A DNA stretch of 49,411 nucleotides from Candidatus Rifleibacteriota bacterium (GTDB lineage Bacteria > Muiribacteriota > Ozemobacteria > Ozemobacterales > Ozemobacteraceae). Where the stretch lies: contig CAJOND010000032.1 of the NCBI GenBank assembly GCA_905236675.1, forward strand, positions 1 through 49,411, written 5' to 3'. Made by a program: the position numbers and the translations under genes. The notes beneath the pieces are model-generated. The model was not told the DNA's origin. It did not search any database and saw only the letters and a list, made by a program, of their open reading frames with translations. This document shows positions 18,746-27,771 of the stretch, piece by piece; position 1 is the first letter of the stretch; each line of letters opens with the position of its first letter.

Positions 18746-19570
18746 TTAATACATGACTTTCATCAGATATAGACCACCAGGAGGAGCAGGTGCCCCTAGT
18801 TTTCTTCTATCATGATTACGGTACAGTTCTTTTATCTCTTCAGCAGTCATCTGATTTGTTCCAATCAGATATAAAGCTCTTGCCATGTTTCGGACCATAT
18901 TATGCATAAAGCCTGTTCCGATGACATCAAATTGAAGAATATCTTCTTTTAAGCTTATTTCTGCTTCAAGGATATTTCTTACAGTACTTTCATATTGTTC
19001 AGGAGATTTTGCAAAAGCTGCAAAATCATGTTCACCAATGTATATTTTAGCTGCTTCTTTCATTTTATCGATTTCAAGCTGTTCTGTTGTTTGCCAATAA
19101 AACCTTTCGTAGAAAGGTGATAAGTCATCAACTAGACGCCATAAATATCGATAATGCTTACCACGAGCCGAAAAACATGGGTGAAAACCTTCTTCTACTT
19201 CTTCCGCCCTGCTTATCCTGAGACTTTTTGATATAGCACTGTTTAAGCCAATGATTAATTTTTCAAGCGGTATCGGACATCTTGTTCTTATTAATGCCAC
19301 TTGCTCGATTGCATGAACACCGGCATCTGTTCGACCCGCACCTACAGCACGACTTTCTTCACCTCTGGTTATTAATTTAAATGCTCTTTCTAGTTCCCCT
19401 TGAACTGTCAGAACACCTGGTTGATATTGATAACCAAAAAATGCACTGCCATCGTAGGTGACGATGAGTTTAATGTATCTGACTTTATTTGTCAAGCTAT
19501 TTTTATTCTTTTTCTTTTCAAGATATGCTTTTTCTTTTTCTAATATTTTTTTTGTTCTTTCGCTCATCAT
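18746..19570 (-). CDS. truA: tRNA pseudouridine(38-40) synthase TruA
   Basis: TruA modifies U38-U40 in the anticodon arm of tRNAs. The catalytic aspartate is in GAGRTDAGVHA (D82 from the chosen start), with YDGSAFFGYQ upstream and NMVRNMARAL near the C-terminus. From the ATG at 19570 the protein has 274 residues. An earlier in-frame ATG at 19609 would overlap the nuclease gene and lacks a ribosome site, whereas AGGA precedes 19570. A basic, coiled 25-residue N-terminal extension (MSERTKKILEKEKAYLEKKK) precedes the normal start of the fold. Confidence 0.95.
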   Translation of the reverse strand: MMSERTKKILEKEKAYLEKKKNKNSLTNKVRYIKLIVTYDGSAFFGYQYQPGVLTVQGELERAFKLITRGEESRAVGAGRTDAGVHAIEQVALIRTRCPIPLEKLIIGLNSAISKSLRISRAEEVEEGFHPCFSARGKHYRYLWRLVDDLSPFYERFYWQTTEQLEIDKMKEAAKIYIGEHDFAAFAKSPEQYESTVRNILEAEISLKEDILQFDVIGTGFMHNMVRNMARALYLIGTNQMTAEEIKELYRNHDRRKLGAPAPPGGLYLMKVMY

Positions 19571-19583
19571 TATTTTATATTTC

Positions 19584-21905
19584 CTATACTTCTGTATCAA
19601 TTGCTTCATCAGTGAATTTTTGCATCGAAGTTAAAGAATTATCTGTTAAGATTTCAATTTTTAATGGGCAACTACTTAAATGGTCACAACTTTTGCAATA
19701 TTTGTTCTTCTTTGGCTCAAAATTCTGTTCATGAATCATCTTATAAGCAGTTTTATCTATAACTTCTAAAACATTGTCTATATCTTTTTTTACTCTTGTT
19801 GTTTTTATTTTTACATCATGATCAAGCATTAAAAGAGATAATTTGCTTATATTATAACCCATAGTTTCTTTAGCAGCCCAATAATAAATACTTAATTGTT
19901 TGTCATGATCGACTTCTTCTTGAGTTCTTAATGTCGGTTCTGTCTTGTAATCCAGAATTTCATAAGTATCGTCTTCAAGTTGGTCAATCCTATCTATTGA
20001 ACCAGTCATTACAGCATATTTCCCACAAGGGATTTCAAAATATTTTTCAACTGCAGCAGCTGGTTTAAAAGTTTTATCTTTAATAAAATGATTATAATAT
20101 AGAGTAATTTGTCTAATACCATCTTTACGATATTCTTCTTCTATTTGTTCATTTGAGAAACCATCTCTATGGCAGAGCCTTATTTTTTCATATAGCTTTA
20201 TTATTTCATCTAAGGTAGGCTTTATTATATCTTTATCGGTGGGGTTATATATTTTTTCAAATGTTTCATGTATTGCTGTTCCAAAATTAAAGAATGGTTG
20301 GGGATTAGGAGCAATTTTATCAATATAAAGTCTTTTGTATGCATAAGGACAGTTCATATACAGACTCATTTTTGAATAGCTCAATCTAATTCGTTGTCTA
20401 AAAGAATCCATGCTTTCTTTTACTAATTCATATGGTTTTACTTTCCAGTTAGGGCAAGGACCATAATAATCACACCATGAGCATAAAGAGCCATCTTTTC
20501 CCTCAAACTTTTTCTCATTAATAAAATCAGAAATTGCTTCTTTTAATCTATTAATACATATGTCGGTAGGAACAAAACTTATTATTTGTCCTGATAATAA
20601 GTAAATGAAAGAAATAGAGTCAATTTGACCAGGGTATAATTCATTGGCTACATACCAATAAAAAGCACTAGACAAGTCATTACTTAAAGAATTAATATTC
20701 TGAGTTTGTTTACCAGTTTTATATATAACAGGTTGCAGTTTACCATCTGGCAATTCATCAATACGGTCAAATTTTACAGAAAGAATTGCTGAGTCATAAC
20801 TATTTTTTAATTCAGTATTAATTACTTTGGAATTAGGAAAGCCATTTAAAGATAATTCATGGTTTATATATTCAAATGCAGATTTACAGTCGTTAAGCAA
20901 GTTTTCTCTTATTTCTTCAGTTAGTTCTCTATGGTTGTTTAATGCTTTTTTCGCGTGATCAATTAATTTACTGACAGCATATACTTTTTTTTCTTTATAA
21001 ATATTTGTCAGCATTGTGGTTATATAAGAATAAAATAATAAAGCAGGTTTGGGTTCTGCATTTATAATGGGTTGCTTTTCAATGTATTTAAAGGAATATT
21101 TTTTTGGACAATCTTGATAATATTTCAGTTTTGCAGGTGTTATATTGCTTTTTTGGCCTTCTGGGCAATTTGATTTATAATCACACCAGCAGCAATTATT
21201 AGAAACAACGGGTTCAAACTTTTCTTCTTTAATTCTTTGTGAAATATCTTTAAATTTATTTAGTATTTCTTCCAGTTTTTGTTCATTTCTATAAATATAT
21301 AAAACCTGGTTTTCTTTTAGATATATAAAAGTCAATCTATTAACCTTATTAGGAAAGATTGATTCACAAGCTAAAAAAAGCATTTGAATTGATAACGAAT
21401 CTTCTAATTCACTAATTCCTTTAGAAGGTAATTTACCTGTTTTATAATCAATTATTTCTAAAGTTCCATCTTCATTTTCGTCTATTCTATCGATTTTTCC
21501 ACCATATTCAATTCCTGATATTTCAGTCTTAAAGAAAAAATCAATTTCAATATGTTTATCAGTATCATTACAATATTGAGAAAAATAATTTTTTAAAGAA
21601 TTTAAGGCTATCTCTTTATATTCTGCTGAAATTTCATCTGTTTCAAAATTTGAATTATGCCAATTATATTCTAATGATTTCTGTAGTTTTATGAAATCAA
21701 ATGGTTCTTTTGGATTATGGAAACGATAGAACGAGCTTAAACTTTTATGTAATGCCTGATCAAAAGCTAATAATGAAGATTTTTTCCCGAAAGGCTTTTG
21801 CAATTTACGAACATTGGCAAAATAATACTTTCTAGGACAGGTCAAGTATGTTTCTAATCTAGTTCCAGTTATATAGAGTTTTGATGATGATTCTTCTGGG
21901 TTCAT
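19584..21905 (-). CDS. Protein with three tandem Cas4/AddB-type PD-(D/E)XK Fe-S nuclease domains
   Basis: This 773-residue protein consists of three homologous domains of roughly 240 residues. Each has an N-terminal Cys (C23, C266, C519, in CP-x-x-Y context) and a C-terminal CxxCx5C (C238/241/247, C475/478/484, C737/740/746), the pattern that holds a [4Fe-4S] cluster in Cas4 and AddB nucleases. Domain 1 has H53, D139 (KIDRID) and D153-Y-K155. Domain 3 has H545, D638 (SIDRID) and D652-Y-K654. Domain 2 keeps D380 and K396 but has T296 for His and I394 for Asp, so it looks catalytically dead. No helicase domain or cas gene is near. It starts the truA-rplM-rpsI operon. DNA end processing or repair is inferred from the fold; the architecture is not one I know. 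Confidence 0.88.
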   Translation of the reverse strand: MNPEESSSKLYITGTRLETYLTCPRKYYFANVRKLQKPFGKKSSLLAFDQALHKSLSSFYRFHNPKEPFDFIKLQKSLEYNWHNSNFETDEISAEYKEIALNSLKNYFSQYCNDTDKHIEIDFFFKTEISGIEYGGKIDRIDENEDGTLEIIDYKTGKLPSKGISELEDSLSIQMLFLACESIFPNKVNRLTFIYLKENQVLYIYRNEQKLEEILNKFKDISQRIKEEKFEPVVSNNCCWCDYKSNCPEGQKSNITPAKLKYYQDCPKKYSFKYIEKQPIINAEPKPALLFYSYITTMLTNIYKEKKVYAVSKLIDHAKKALNNHRELTEEIRENLLNDCKSAFEYINHELSLNGFPNSKVINTELKNSYDSAILSVKFDRIDELPDGKLQPVIYKTGKQTQNINSLSNDLSSAFYWYVANELYPGQIDSISFIYLLSGQIISFVPTDICINRLKEAISDFINEKKFEGKDGSLCSWCDYYGPCPNWKVKPYELVKESMDSFRQRIRLSYSKMSLYMNCPYAYKRLYIDKIAPNPQPFFNFGTAIHETFEKIYNPTDKDIIKPTLDEIIKLYEKIRLCHRDGFSNEQIEEEYRKDGIRQITLYYNHFIKDKTFKPAAAVEKYFEIPCGKYAVMTGSIDRIDQLEDDTYEILDYKTEPTLRTQEEVDHDKQLSIYYWAAKETMGYNISKLSLLMLDHDVKIKTTRVKKDIDNVLEVIDKTAYKMIHEQNFEPKKNKYCKSCDHLSSCPLKIEILTDNSLTSMQKFTDEAIDTEV

Positions 21906-21996
21906 TATTTATTCCAACCATAAAAAAAGCATTAACTAAGCTAATTTATATTATATTAAGCATATAATCAATATTTTATTACATAACTATAATATC

Positions 21997-22025
21997 TTGA
22001 CTAGAGAAAAGTAAATTATTAAAAT
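21997..22025 (+). promoter_or_regulatory. Promoter of the creatininase-family gene, implying a leaderless mRNA
   Basis: TTGACT (21997-22002), 17-nt spacer, TAAAAT (22020-22025). Start of transcription at the usual distance falls at 22032-22033, the A of the ATG. No Shine-Dalgarno sequence precedes that ATG. Confidence 0.6.
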
Positions 22026-22032
22026 GTAGTTC

Positions 22033-22866
22033 ATGAATTTAACATATTTAACTTCTGAAGAACTTTCAGTATTAGACAAACCGAACACTTTTATAATACT
22101 TCCATTAGGTTCAGTAGAACAGCATGGCTCTCATTTACCTTTTGGTACCAAATCTTTTATTGCAGAAACTATTGCGTTTATGGCCGCTAATCGCTTAAAA
22201 GATGAAGAATATAGTTGTATTATAGCCCCAACTCTTCCATATATTCCTTGCCAAAATAATTCTGGATTTCCTAGTTATTTTTCTATGTCGGCAAGAACCT
22301 ATTCTGATGCTTTATTCGATATAGGTAATTCTTTTGCAAATGATGGTTTTAAATGTTTATTCTTTGTAAACATGTCGGTTTCTCCTGACGCTTTAAAAGC
22401 AGTAGATACAGCAATACAAGATTTGAATACAATTCCTGATTTTATGGCTTTTGACCCAATGCCATTATGGAATTTCTCAAATGATGAAAAAATAGATGAG
22501 TTTTTAAAAAATTTAAATATAGATTCTAAAAATGAAATACATGCAGATATTAAAGAAACAAGTGCTTTAATGTCTCTCGACCCAACATTAGTTAGACAAA
22601 AAATACTAGAAAGCTTACCAGATTGTAATGTTAACAAAAACTGGGAAATGCTAAAAGGGAATTTCTCTTTTAAAGAAATGGGTTCTATTAACGGATATTT
22701 AGGTTCTCCATCTAAAGCTTCTAAAGAACTTGGAAGTCTATATTTAACTCAAGCTTCAATAGCTCTTGCTGAATCAATGAAATTTGTAAGTCAGGGCAAT
22801 GCGCTTCCTGAGTTACCACTTACAATAAGAATGTTACTTAAAATGGTCGATCTAGACGAAATGTAA
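22033..22866 (+). CDS. Creatininase-family protein with missing metal ligands
   Basis: The 277-residue protein has the creatininase-family opening IILPLGSVEQHGSHLPFGT, with E29 and H31 of the metal site and the later glutamate in ETSALM (E175). The family's aspartate after LPxGT is K40 here, and the NGHGGN segment is replaced by FVNMSVSPDA, so one Asp and one His ligand are lost. Family members hydrolyse amide bonds (creatinine, formamidopyrimidine in flavin synthesis, mycofactocin precursor); this one may be inactive or bind something else. It is convergent with the next gene with one base between stops. Confidence 0.8.
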   Translation: MNLTYLTSEELSVLDKPNTFIILPLGSVEQHGSHLPFGTKSFIAETIAFMAANRLKDEEYSCIIAPTLPYIPCQNNSGFPSYFSMSARTYSDALFDIGNSFANDGFKCLFFVNMSVSPDALKAVDTAIQDLNTIPDFMAFDPMPLWNFSNDEKIDEFLKNLNIDSKNEIHADIKETSALMSLDPTLVRQKILESLPDCNVNKNWEMLKGNFSFKEMGSINGYLGSPSKASKELGSLYLTQASIALAESMKFVSQGNALPELPLTIRMLLKMVDLDEM

Positions 22867-22867
22867 C

Positions 22868-23815
22868 TTATCCTTTTGTTTGTGGCTTAGTAGATTCTGG
22901 ATTTAAAATAAAGCGTCTTAGAATTATTCCTTCTTCAGTATTAGTAGAATCTTTATAGACTGCAATAATTGAACCGTCTTTGGCTAATTTAATATTTCTG
23001 ATAATATTATATAAAGACAAAATAGGAATATTCTGTTTTGCGACTATTTCATTTTTATTATTAATAGCATAAACATATGCTTCTATTCTATTATTAACAT
23101 CCGTATAACCAACATAATAAATATCGGTTTCTTTATCTTTATCATATCCTAAATAAGAAACACCTAAAACATATTTTGATGATTCTAATAATGGTGCTTT
23201 CCATTTAATACTTTTATCAAAGTTTAGTATGGTTCCTGGATAAACATATTTGCCATCCTGATCTTTATATTCATTTGATTTTATTACAGCTTTTCCAAGT
23301 TTATCGGTAACAATTTCTGAATTTTGTGGGAATAAGGAAATTTTACCTTTTTTATCGACCTCAAAAGTTCTACCATCGTCTTCTCGTATAAGCCAGCCTT
23401 TAGAACTGCATGAAACCATCATTGGGTGAAGATCTTTATTGTCATAAGAAATATTCAAACTTCTCAATTCCTTATGATTATTTCTATTTAATGCAACTAT
23501 TGATGAGTACTTATATCCGCAAAAATAAACATTATTATCATCAACATCCATATCACAAAAATAATCATTAGTATTTATTACTTCTTTATTCATTGGGATA
23601 TGGACTTCTTTTTGTTTCCCTTCAGAATCAATTCTAATTAATTTATTATCATACTTTAATATATAAAAATAACCATCAGGTGAACTAGCTATTGCTATAC
23701 ATTTCCCTTTTATTCTAATTCCACTTTCACCAATTAGATCCTTTGGGGTTTCACCAAAAGCTTGATTTGTATAAAATAGAATAGATAACACACAAATAAT
23801 AAAAAAGGCTTTCAT
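22868..23815 (-). CDS. Secreted protein of unknown function, beta-propeller-like
   Basis: A 315-residue protein with a signal peptide ending near TNQAFG. The ATG at 23815 has GGAG nine bases upstream; an in-frame TTG at 23830 overlaps that site and is unlikely. The mature part has repeated short beta segments such as DGYFYILKYDNKLIRIDSEG, DNNVYFCGYKYSSIVALN and DGRTFEVDKKGKIS, spaced like blades of a beta-propeller. No catalytic motif is visible. It lies downstream of the secreted SH3/C39 gene, separated by a terminator. Confidence 0.75.
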   Translation of the reverse strand: MKAFFIICVLSILFYTNQAFGETPKDLIGESGIRIKGKCIAIASSPDGYFYILKYDNKLIRIDSEGKQKEVHIPMNKEVINTNDYFCDMDVDDNNVYFCGYKYSSIVALNRNNHKELRSLNISYDNKDLHPMMVSCSSKGWLIREDDGRTFEVDKKGKISLFPQNSEIVTDKLGKAVIKSNEYKDQDGKYVYPGTILNFDKSIKWKAPLLESSKYVLGVSYLGYDKDKETDIYYVGYTDVNNRIEAYVYAINNKNEIVAKQNIPILSLYNIIRNIKLAKDGSIIAVYKDSTNTEEGIILRRFILNPESTKPQTKG

Positions 23816-23840
23816 TAAGAAAAACTCCAAGAAATAAAAT

Positions 23841-23868
23841 AAACCTAGCTATTTTAATAGCTAGGTTT
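23841..23868. terminator. Bidirectional-type terminator hairpin between two secreted-protein genes
   Basis: A perfect 13-bp inverted repeat AAACCTAGCTATT/AATAGCTAGGTTT. On the minus strand it lies 13 bp after the stop of the SH3/C39 gene and is followed by TTTATTTTATTT. On the plus strand TTTTCTTTTT follows. Confidence 0.75.
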
Positions 23869-23881
23869 TCTTTTTGCTAAA

Positions 23882-25405
23882 TTAAAATGTAATTATTGTA
23901 TTATTTGTCCAGCTATAAGTACTCATAGCACTTTTATATTCTGTCCAACTATATGTTCGTTCAGGGCTGTTAGCATTATTAAGTGGATCATTTACTGTTA
24001 TATTTCCATTAGCGTCTATGCCTTTAACTACAACATAATGATAAACACCACCACCTAAATCAACAAGACTAATAAAAGGCTTTCCTGTAGATAGCTCATT
24101 ACGAACCCAATCTTGGCTTACATCCCTACTATGTTGTTGAGCATTAACACCATATGCTTGGCAACCTTCTAACATTTGTGGAAAATCAGTACCCGCAGAA
24201 GTAATTATACCTGTTCTACATTTATTAACCAAATCAACTGCCATTGCAGGAGCATCTTTATCTGAAACACCCATTGCTTTGAAACACATAGCTAGGCTTG
24301 TTGGACCACAAGCTATATTACTATATTGAGTTGGCAAATCTAATTGGCATAAACCATCAACATTAACCATAACAGTTTTACCATCATCTGAAACAGTTAC
24401 TTTTCCTGGTTCACCTGTAGAAACTTTATTTTCTTTATTACTATCTTTTGCGGAATCATCAATAGTTTTATTATCCGTATTCCCGTTTTCGTAAGAATAG
24501 ATTTCGCTATTTAAATTTGAAAAGTTTTCCCCATCTTCACGAGATAAAGCTCCACCATATCTTGTAGTAGGAGGATAATATGGCTCATTTCCTGAAGCTG
24601 TCCCTTCTGGAGTAGAGATATAGTTTTTATGCATATATCCCTTTTGTCCATTTACTTCGACAAGATAAAACTCACCATCTTCACCTACAATATCTACAGA
24701 AGTGCCATCTAAATATGCACCTGTAACATTACCCCATGGCCAATCTCTTATTCTGAGTCCGATTCCAGTATTGGCAATAGTTCCTGTTAGAGGATATTTA
24801 CTTGTAGTAGCATCTTTATTATCTGAACTATTTGATGAAGCTTCATTATCTTTATCAGGATTATCGGTGCTATTATCTTCAGAATCGTTTGTATTATCAG
24901 AAACAACTACATTACTTTCTGGATTATCTTCAGCTTCAACATCTTTATTTTGTTCAGGATTTGCTGAACCATCAACAGGACCTCCACAATTCTTTCCATT
25001 AAAAGGATTAGACTCATCTAAACTTGCTAATATTTTCCTAGCTTCTTCAGTGAGTGCACCATTTCCTCCAGATGTTCCGTTACCATTCGCGGTAGTGGTA
25101 TCACCTAAGGCACCTCCATAATATGAATAAGATGCTATCTCATCCTCCCCTTTTAATAACCTTTCAGCTTCAGCAGATACTGGATCAATGGAATTAGAAT
25201 TCTCAGTAGTAGTTGAAGTAGAATTATCGACTACATTAGTTTTTTGTGCAGCTACAACTGCTGTTTGTGCTGCAACAGATCCTACAACTCCTGCAACTGG
25301 TCCGCCACTTCCTCCTCCATCACCACAATCATCTGCAAATGTTGTAGAAGAAAAGTTGCATAAAATAGTTATTAAAAAAGCTTGGATAAAAAACCATTTT
25401 TTCAT
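23882..25405 (-). CDS. Secreted protein with SH3b and C39-like peptidase domains
   Basis: A 507-residue exported protein. A signal peptide (about 1-24, ending TTFA-DD) is followed by a Gly/Ala-rich stretch, then about 130 residues of Asn/Asp/Ser-rich low-complexity linker. An SH3b-type domain lies at about 205-264 (GLRIRDWPWGNVTGAYLDG, ending GQKGYMHKNYIS). A second linker leads to a papain-like C39-type domain at about 350-507 with C366 (ACGPTS), H456 (YHYVVVKG) and N472-D473-P. The catalytic set is intact. YGGAL occurs twice (residues 96-100 and 283-287). Roles such as cleaving wall peptides or secreted proteins are plausible, but the target is unknown. No ribosome site precedes the ATG. 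Confidence 0.82.
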   Translation of the reverse strand: MKKWFFIQAFLITILCNFSSTTFADDCGDGGGSGGPVAGVVGSVAAQTAVVAAQKTNVVDNSTSTTTENSNSIDPVSAEAERLLKGEDEIASYSYYGGALGDTTTANGNGTSGGNGALTEEARKILASLDESNPFNGKNCGGPVDGSANPEQNKDVEAEDNPESNVVVSDNTNDSEDNSTDNPDKDNEASSNSSDNKDATTSKYPLTGTIANTGIGLRIRDWPWGNVTGAYLDGTSVDIVGEDGEFYLVEVNGQKGYMHKNYISTPEGTASGNEPYYPPTTRYGGALSREDGENFSNLNSEIYSYENGNTDNKTIDDSAKDSNKENKVSTGEPGKVTVSDDGKTVMVNVDGLCQLDLPTQYSNIACGPTSLAMCFKAMGVSDKDAPAMAVDLVNKCRTGIITSAGTDFPQMLEGCQAYGVNAQQHSRDVSQDWVRNELSTGKPFISLVDLGGGVYHYVVVKGIDANGNITVNDPLNNANSPERTYSWTEYKSAMSTYSWTNNTIITF

Positions 25406-25614
25406 ATTTATACTTTAGATATAGTTAAGTTTATATAATTCAATATTTTATTTACTTATTTTATATGAAAAAGTTTATTAAAGTAAATGTTAAGATAAAA
25501 AAAATATGCTTACATAATATTAATGAATTTTATTTAAATTAAAATTGATTCTTTTACAAACTTAAATTATCAAGTAAAAAAATATATTTTTAATGTAAAG
25601 TTGCTTAGTTTGGG

Positions 25615-25643
25615 TTGACAATTTTCCGAAATATTATTATTAT
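25615..25643 (+). promoter_or_regulatory. Promoter of glnN
   Basis: TTGACA (25615-25620), 17-nt spacer, TATTAT (25638-25643), a near-consensus promoter. The start near 25650 leaves a 25-nt leader that contains GGAG five bases before the ATG. No nitrogen-regulator site or riboswitch is evident in this short leader. Confidence 0.75.
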
Positions 25644-25674
25644 CACCCAAAATTAATAAAAACGTGGAGTTTTT

Positions 25675-27771
25675 ATGGCAAATATTACAGATTTTTACGG
25701 CGAACTTGTTTTTAATAAAAAAGTAATGCGCGAACGCCTAAGTAGCGATACATATGAAAAATTAATTTCTACAATTCAAAATGGCTCTCCATTAGATGAT
25801 TCAATAGCTGAAAACATAGCCCATGCAATGAAAGAATGGGCTATCAGTAATGGAGCAACTCATTTTACCCACTGGTTCCAGCCACAAAGAGGCGGAACTG
25901 CAGAAAAGCACGATTCTTTTATTTCCTATTCCAATGATAATGAAATAATCGAACGATTTTCTGGTAAACAGCTTATTCAAAGTGAACCTGATGCTTCATC
26001 CTTCCCTTCTGGTGGTATACGATCAACTTTTGAAGCAAGAGGCTATACCGCCTGGGACCCAACTTCTCCAGCCTTTTTACTTGAAACAGGTAAAACAAAA
26101 ACTTTAGTAATTCCATCAGTCTTTCTCTCTTGGACAGGTGAAGTTTTAGATTTAAAAACACCCTATTTAAGGTCAGTAAGAAGCTTAAATGATGCCTGCA
26201 TTAAACTGCAGAGAATGTTAGGCAATAGAATGGCTAGAAGAATCACAGTAAATTGTGGTCCAGAACAAGAATATTTTGTTGTTTCTAAAAAGTTATATGA
26301 TACTCGCCCAGATTTAAGAATTTGCGGAAGAACCTTGTTTGGTGCTATGCCATCCAAAGGACAACAGATGGAAGACCATTATTTTGGTGCTATACCTGAA
26401 AAAATGACAAAATTCATGGAAAAGCTCGACCATGAGCTTTATCGTAGAGGTATTCCTGCTAAGACTCGTCATAATGAAGTTTCTCCAAATCAATTTGAAT
26501 TAGCACTATTATTTGAAGATGCAAATCTTGCAATTGACCATAATCTGCAAGTAATGAATGTCATGAAAGGCGTTGCAGAAGAATTCGGTTTTGTTGTTTT
26601 ATTGCATGAAAAACCTTATGCTGGAGTTAATGGTTCTGGGAAACATGTAAACTGGTCTATTAGTGATAACACTGGTGCAAATTATCTTGAACCTTCTGCT
26701 TCACCATTAAAAAACATTAATTTCCTTATAACTTTAGGTGCTTTAATGTTAGGTGTTGATAGATTTGGAGGACTATTAAGAGCTTGTGTCGCTGATGCTG
26801 GTAATGACCATAGATTAGGAGCGAATGAAGCTCCACCAGCAATTATGTCTATTTATTTAGGTGAATATTTGACTAATTTAATTGACCAGATTGAAAACAC
26901 TGATAATCTTAATGAACAAACTATGGCCAATATAAATTTGGGTGTACGCAATCTTCCAAAAATATCAAAAGATTATTCTGACAGAAATAGAACATCTCCT
27001 ATTGCTTTTACTGGTAATAAATTTGAATTTAGAGCTGTAGGTTCATCTCAAAATCCATCTGAAGCTGTTACTACTCTAAATCAGTTATGTACATACGGAT
27101 TATTTATTATTGAAAAACGTATGTTACAGAATAAAGATATGGATATAAGAGAAAATGCTCTTAGAGTTCTAAAAGAAGTATTTAAGGAAACAAGAAGAAT
27201 ACGTTTCGAAGGCAATGGCTATTCTGATTCTTGGCAAAAAGAAGGAGTTAATCTAGGACTTCCAAATGCTAAGAATACTCCAGCTGCTTTACCATCTTAT
27301 CTAACTAAAGATGTTATCGAATTAATGGAAGGAACTCATGTTTTAACAGAAAGAGAATTAAAGGCAAAAGTTGATATTAAGCTTGAAACTTATATTAAAA
27401 CAAAAGAAATTGAATATAAGACTGCTACTAATATGGCTAGAACTTTAATTCTTCCAGCCCTTACAAAACAGATTAATCTAACTGCGAGTGCTGCAGCTAA
27501 TATGAAAAATTCTGGTATACCTTCTAAGGCTCTTGAAGAAGAAGCTAAAACATTTGAAAATCTTTATATAAAGATTAAAGAAAAAACCAATGAACTAGAA
27601 GACATTTTAGTAAAAGAACAAAAAGATATGCTTTCTAAAGCAAAATACTATGCTGATAAAGCAGAAAAGGCCTTAGAAGCACTACGTATATTCGTTGATA
27701 ATGCAGAAGAATTAGTTGCCAATGAATTTTGGCCAATGGCTAAATATCAAGAGTTACTAACTATATTATAG
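25675..27771 (+). CDS. glnN: Type III glutamine synthetase
   Basis: This enzyme makes glutamine from glutamate, ammonia and ATP, the main ammonia-assimilating step. The 698 residues fit the GSIII class (about 700), much longer than GSI. Class signatures visible are FTHWFQPQRGGTAEKHDSF, FPSGGIRSTFEARGYTAWD, GPEQEYF, GIPAKTRHNEVSPNQFE, the ATP-site region KHVNWSISDN and RNRTSPIAFTGNKFEFRAVG. The C-terminal 100 residues are helical and charged, as expected for the class. It is monocistronic, with its own strong promoter. Its last six bases overlap the convergent TerB-like gene. Confidence 0.97.
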   Translation: MANITDFYGELVFNKKVMRERLSSDTYEKLISTIQNGSPLDDSIAENIAHAMKEWAISNGATHFTHWFQPQRGGTAEKHDSFISYSNDNEIIERFSGKQLIQSEPDASSFPSGGIRSTFEARGYTAWDPTSPAFLLETGKTKTLVIPSVFLSWTGEVLDLKTPYLRSVRSLNDACIKLQRMLGNRMARRITVNCGPEQEYFVVSKKLYDTRPDLRICGRTLFGAMPSKGQQMEDHYFGAIPEKMTKFMEKLDHELYRRGIPAKTRHNEVSPNQFELALLFEDANLAIDHNLQVMNVMKGVAEEFGFVVLLHEKPYAGVNGSGKHVNWSISDNTGANYLEPSASPLKNINFLITLGALMLGVDRFGGLLRACVADAGNDHRLGANEAPPAIMSIYLGEYLTNLIDQIENTDNLNEQTMANINLGVRNLPKISKDYSDRNRTSPIAFTGNKFEFRAVGSSQNPSEAVTTLNQLCTYGLFIIEKRMLQNKDMDIRENALRVLKEVFKETRRIRFEGNGYSDSWQKEGVNLGLPNAKNTPAALPSYLTKDVIELMEGTHVLTERELKAKVDIKLETYIKTKEIEYKTATNMARTLILPALTKQINLTASAAANMKNSGIPSKALEEEAKTFENLYIKIKEKTNELEDILVKEQKDMLSKAKYYADKAEKALEALRIFVDNAEELVANEFWPMAKYQELLTIL

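Noticed and set aside
19584..21905. Cas4 of a CRISPR-Cas system
   Set aside because: The nuclease domains resemble Cas4, but there are no cas1, cas2 or effector genes and no array, and the protein is three domains long.
24702..25121. 139-codon plus-strand frame rich in Ser, Pro and Leu
   Set aside because: It mirrors the low-complexity linker of the secreted SH3b/C39 protein, whose frame is supported by domains.
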